The translations under genes were made by a program, and so were the position numbers. Below the pieces are notes generated by a model, which saw only the letters and a list, made by a program, of their open reading frames with translations, made no database searches and was not told where the DNA came from. 64,000 nt of DNA from M3007 sp964550795 (GTDB lineage Bacteria; Bacteroidota; Bacteroidia; Chitinophagales; Saprospiraceae). The stretch is from NCBI GenBank assembly GCA_964550795.1, contig CAZKBH010000021.1, positions 15,389 through 79,388 on the forward strand, written 5' to 3'. This document shows positions 61,738 to 64,000 of the stretch, one piece after another; within the stretch, counting starts at the first letter, position 1; each line of letters starts with the position of its first letter.

Positions 61738-64000
61738 CTACTTCACCACCACCACTTGCCCCATGCGCATTGCGTCCGCATTTTCAATACGATATGCGTA
61801 GGTTCCGGTAGGCAATCCCTGTAGGGAAAGCGTGCCGTTCCCTTCAAACTTTACCACCCGAACCTGATTCCCCTTCGCGTCGAATAGCCGGAAAGTGCTC
61901 GTTTCCGATGCCGTTCCATACAGTTGCAAAGTCCCATGTTCAGCCACTGGATTTGGAAAGATACGGAATGTATCCGTCGTTGCCAAAACCTGGCTGCTTG
62001 TGGTACTTGGTTTCTGCGCCTCCACCAGTCCTGGAAGCTCCAGCCAAAATTGCCCGGCACTGGTCAGTTGGTTGTTGGAAATAAAACCCAAGGAAGCATT
62101 TGGCCCCTCGTTCAACACATCCGCAACATCCATATTTTGCCAGAGCGGACCGTGCGCTACCGGATTTCGTCGCCAAAGTTTGCAGGCAGCGGCGGGTAAA
62201 TCCGCAGGCATGGCCCCTAGTTTTGAAAACCAAATTTCAGCCGGTGCAGTAAAAGTGGCGTTTGTTCCGTAATTCTGTAAAATCCAATAATCCGTTGCAT
62301 TCCGGTGTGTTATTGCCGGAATGGTATCCGGCGACACCCACAAACGGGACACGACCACTTCGCCATTCGGGTAAGTGCCCGCATTCGGGAACACCAGGGT
62401 TAATCCGGTTCCATCGAAGGTGTAACGTCTTTTGCCGGGTGCAATCTGCAGACGTTTGCTCACCCCCTTTCCGACGGGCGCGGTAGATTTTTCCCGCTTT
62501 GCCGTGGGGCCAACCAGTGCTCCATGCCGTACGCCCACGCGATCGAGTGCCGGGCCGCTCGTTTCATTGAATTGGAAATAGCTGACCAAATTCGGGTGTT
62601 CCGCCGGGGCTTTGGTCAGGTGCATCAACTCCCGAATTTCATCCTGTGTGAGGGATTTATCAAACACACAAAACTCGTCCAGTGAACCTTGCATGTAGCG
62701 CCCGCCCCAGCCTCTGTAGTTGCCCAGGCGGTTGCCGGAGTCAAAATGAACAGGCGGCACGTTGAACGTTTGTTTGGAACCGCGGCCATTCAAGTAGAGC
62801 GTGATGCCGGTCGGCTCCACCACCATGGCCACATGGCTCCACTCACCTGCCGGAGCGATGAGACCGCTGTTCCACCACCATTGCCCGTTGGGCCAGTGAT
62901 ACCCGAGGGAGTTATCGCCAGGGCGGAAATTGAAGCCCGCAGCTTCGCCATCGTGCATAAAAATGGCACTATACTCCGGCTGAATGCCCGTTGGCTTGAT
63001 CCAGCCCGTGATGGTCAGAACATTGGTGTTCAGGTTGAGCGCAGGTATTGAAACGTAGTCTTCCGCATTGTTGCCGCCCAAACTCACCGCAGAACCGGGG
63101 ATCGTGTCAGCCCGACAACCATCAGCAATACTGATCTGGATGGACTTTGAAAATTCGCCATTCACTGTCAAGGTCGCCGTGAATTGGCCCGCCCCGCCAA
63201 AAACGGCCTTGGGGTTCCGAATGTCGGTCGCGCTGGACCACAGGGGAGCCGGACTAAAACTCCAATCCCAGCTTGCGCCGCTGTGGTTCAGCACCGAATA
63301 ATCGTCGAAATAGATCGTGTCGCGGGCACAATTGGCAAACAAGGCGCTGGCCATGGGTTGCACCACAACTTCAGAGGGTTCAAAAAGGTCTGTTTCCCAA
63401 ACCCCGAATCCCCAGCAGCCATTTCGAATTTTTCCGGTTTTGTAAAACGGTTTCAAGCGGTTGGTCTCTGCGGATACGGGCAATCCCGTGCTATACGGTT
63501 GCCAGTCGGGCATGTTGTTATTTCGGTAAAAAACTGCGCCGTTGCAGCCGAGGTAAATCCCGCCGTCGGTGCCGTACTGCGCCATGATATTGCTGATGCG
63601 AAGATTATTGAGGGTCGCTGTGGTCAGGTTTATCCAGCTTTGTCCACCATCGGTGGTTTTGTATATTTTCCGACCATTGGAGCCGTAGGTAACGGCCACC
63701 CAGAGCACATTTTCGTCTTCGGCACTGAGGGCGAGTTTAACACGGTCGTTGTTGTTGGGCAAGGGCAGACTGGTCAATTTGCTCCAGGTTTGACCGCCGT
63801 TAACGGTTTTCCACATGGAATCGTCCACGCCGTCCCACTGGGAGCAATATATAACGTCCGGGTTCGAGCGACTCACTTCTATATCGTACACGCGGTTGTC
63901 GGCATTCCCGGGGAAACTGTGGAGGGCCGCGTAGGAAGTGCCACCGTCGTTGCTTTTCCAGATTTTGTTTTCGTAGCCGATATAGACGATGTTCCAGCAA
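61738..64000 (-). CDS. BNR/LamG-repeat secreted protein with T9SS type A sorting domain, 5' end missing
   Basis: The frame is open to the right edge, so about 754 C-terminal residues are seen and the signal peptide is outside. The visible part starts with BNR/sortilin-like repeats containing Asp-box-like sequence (IWKSNDGGTSYA, WKTVNGGQTWSKL, YKTTDGGQSWINL). A PKD-like region follows (WDWSFSPAPLWSSATDIRNP), then a LamG/concanavalin domain (LNTNVLTITGWIKPTG, HVAMVVEPTGITLYLNG) and a type A sorting domain (FRIFPNPVAEHGTLQL to MRMGQVVVVK). T9SS cargo that probably binds or reports on surface glycans or proteins. A GTG at 63891 is internal, not the start. Confidence 0.88.
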   Translation of the reverse strand, partial: CWNIVYIGYENKIWKSNDGGTSYAALHSFPGNADNRVYDIEVSRSNPDVIYCSQWDGVDDSMWKTVNGGQTWSKLTSLPLPNNNDRVKLALSAEDENVLWVAVTYGSNGRKIYKTTDGGQSWINLTTATLNNLRISNIMAQYGTDGGIYLGCNGAVFYRNNNMPDWQPYSTGLPVSAETNRLKPFYKTGKIRNGCWGFGVWETDLFEPSEVVVQPMASALFANCARDTIYFDDYSVLNHSGASWDWSFSPAPLWSSATDIRNPKAVFGGAGQFTATLTVNGEFSKSIQISIADGCRADTIPGSAVSLGGNNAEDYVSIPALNLNTNVLTITGWIKPTGIQPEYSAIFMHDGEAAGFNFRPGDNSLGYHWPNGQWWWNSGLIAPAGEWSHVAMVVEPTGITLYLNGRGSKQTFNVPPVHFDSGNRLGNYRGWGGRYMQGSLDEFCVFDKSLTQDEIRELMHLTKAPAEHPNLVSYFQFNETSGPALDRVGVRHGALVGPTAKREKSTAPVGKGVSKRLQIAPGKRRYTFDGTGLTLVFPNAGTYPNGEVVVSRLWVSPDTIPAITHRNATDYWILQNYGTNATFTAPAEIWFSKLGAMPADLPAAACKLWRRNPVAHGPLWQNMDVADVLNEGPNASLGFISNNQLTSAGQFWLELPGLVEAQKPSTTSSQVLATTDTFRIFPNPVAEHGTLQLYGTASETSTFRLFDAKGNQVRVVKFEGNGTLSLQGLPTGTYAYRIENADAMRMGQVVVVK

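Overview
The window is a chromosomal piece of a Bacteroidota bacterium, most like the Saprospiria (Haliscomenobacter/Lewinella type). This rests on gene content, not on a database search. Six secreted proteins carry type IX secretion (T9SS) sorting domains: four type A and two gliding-motility-associated type B. Other markers are a SusC-like TonB receptor with a carboxypeptidase-regulatory N-terminus, OstA/LptA-like and LpxK proteins, a DUF4271-hemD pair, a MurA with Asp at the fosfomycin site, and weak ribosome binding sites with occasional TAnnTTTG -7 boxes. Three 10-N runs mark scaffold gaps. Each breaks a gene (a GNAT acetyltransferase, topoisomerase IV subunit B, a TonB receptor), so this is a draft or metagenome assembly.

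Layout. 1-9 kb: prfA tail, tRNA-Val, an orphan TolC-type protein, an OmpA/DUF6624 lipid-or-wall associated protein, a DUF433/DUF5615 toxin-antitoxin pair, an OstA-like LPS transport protein, a GNAT plus polysaccharide deacetylase pair. 9-19 kb: parE with a Lys/Ala/Gly-rich head, two tandem outer-membrane barrels, a Rieske oxygenase, an amidohydrolase, and ComEA-like plus ComEC DNA-uptake genes. 19-32.5 kb: secreted M36 metalloprotease, prs, rhodanese, barrel protein, TonB receptor, lpxK, tRNA-Phe, DUF4271, hemD. 32.5-44.8 kb: a T9SS protein next to a partial hemD duplication, murA, dnaE, a palindrome array with a REP-associated tyrosine transposase (RAYT), a PLD-like protein, a HigBA-like pair, an epimerase and a cytochrome c lipoprotein. 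45-64 kb: T9SS proteins, ybaB, fabD, moxR, deoC, yqgE, a Wzc-like chain-length protein, a secreted GH65 enzyme, a Ca2+ antiporter plus P-type ATPase operon, and a BNR/LamG T9SS protein that runs off the right edge.

The most unusual layer is not protein-coding. At least seven kinds of small palindromic or inverted-repeat DNA occupy the intergenic spaces. (1) A hairpin family with core GACTT-AAGTC, whose arms differ between copies but stay self-complementary, often starting 2-14 nt after a stop codon. (2) A tandem array of 28-bp units built on GGAAC-GCT-GTTCC lying between dnaE and the RAYT gene, with one more copy read in frame inside the neighbouring PLD gene. (3) Two large inverted arrays built from 7-bp units. 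(4) A GGCTCTGCCGTGTG element after hemD and its duplicate. (5) A nonamer-based element in two places. (6) A GACCTC-GAGGTC direct repeat. (7) A CCGCC-GGCGG palindrome translated in frame as AKATAGK in the ParE head. Two accessory genes (1941-3800 and 33052-34548) sit like cassettes between such repeats. The RAYT with its array is the best candidate for a working system. The covarying hairpin family and the 7-bp inverted arrays have no visible enzyme and are the more open questions.
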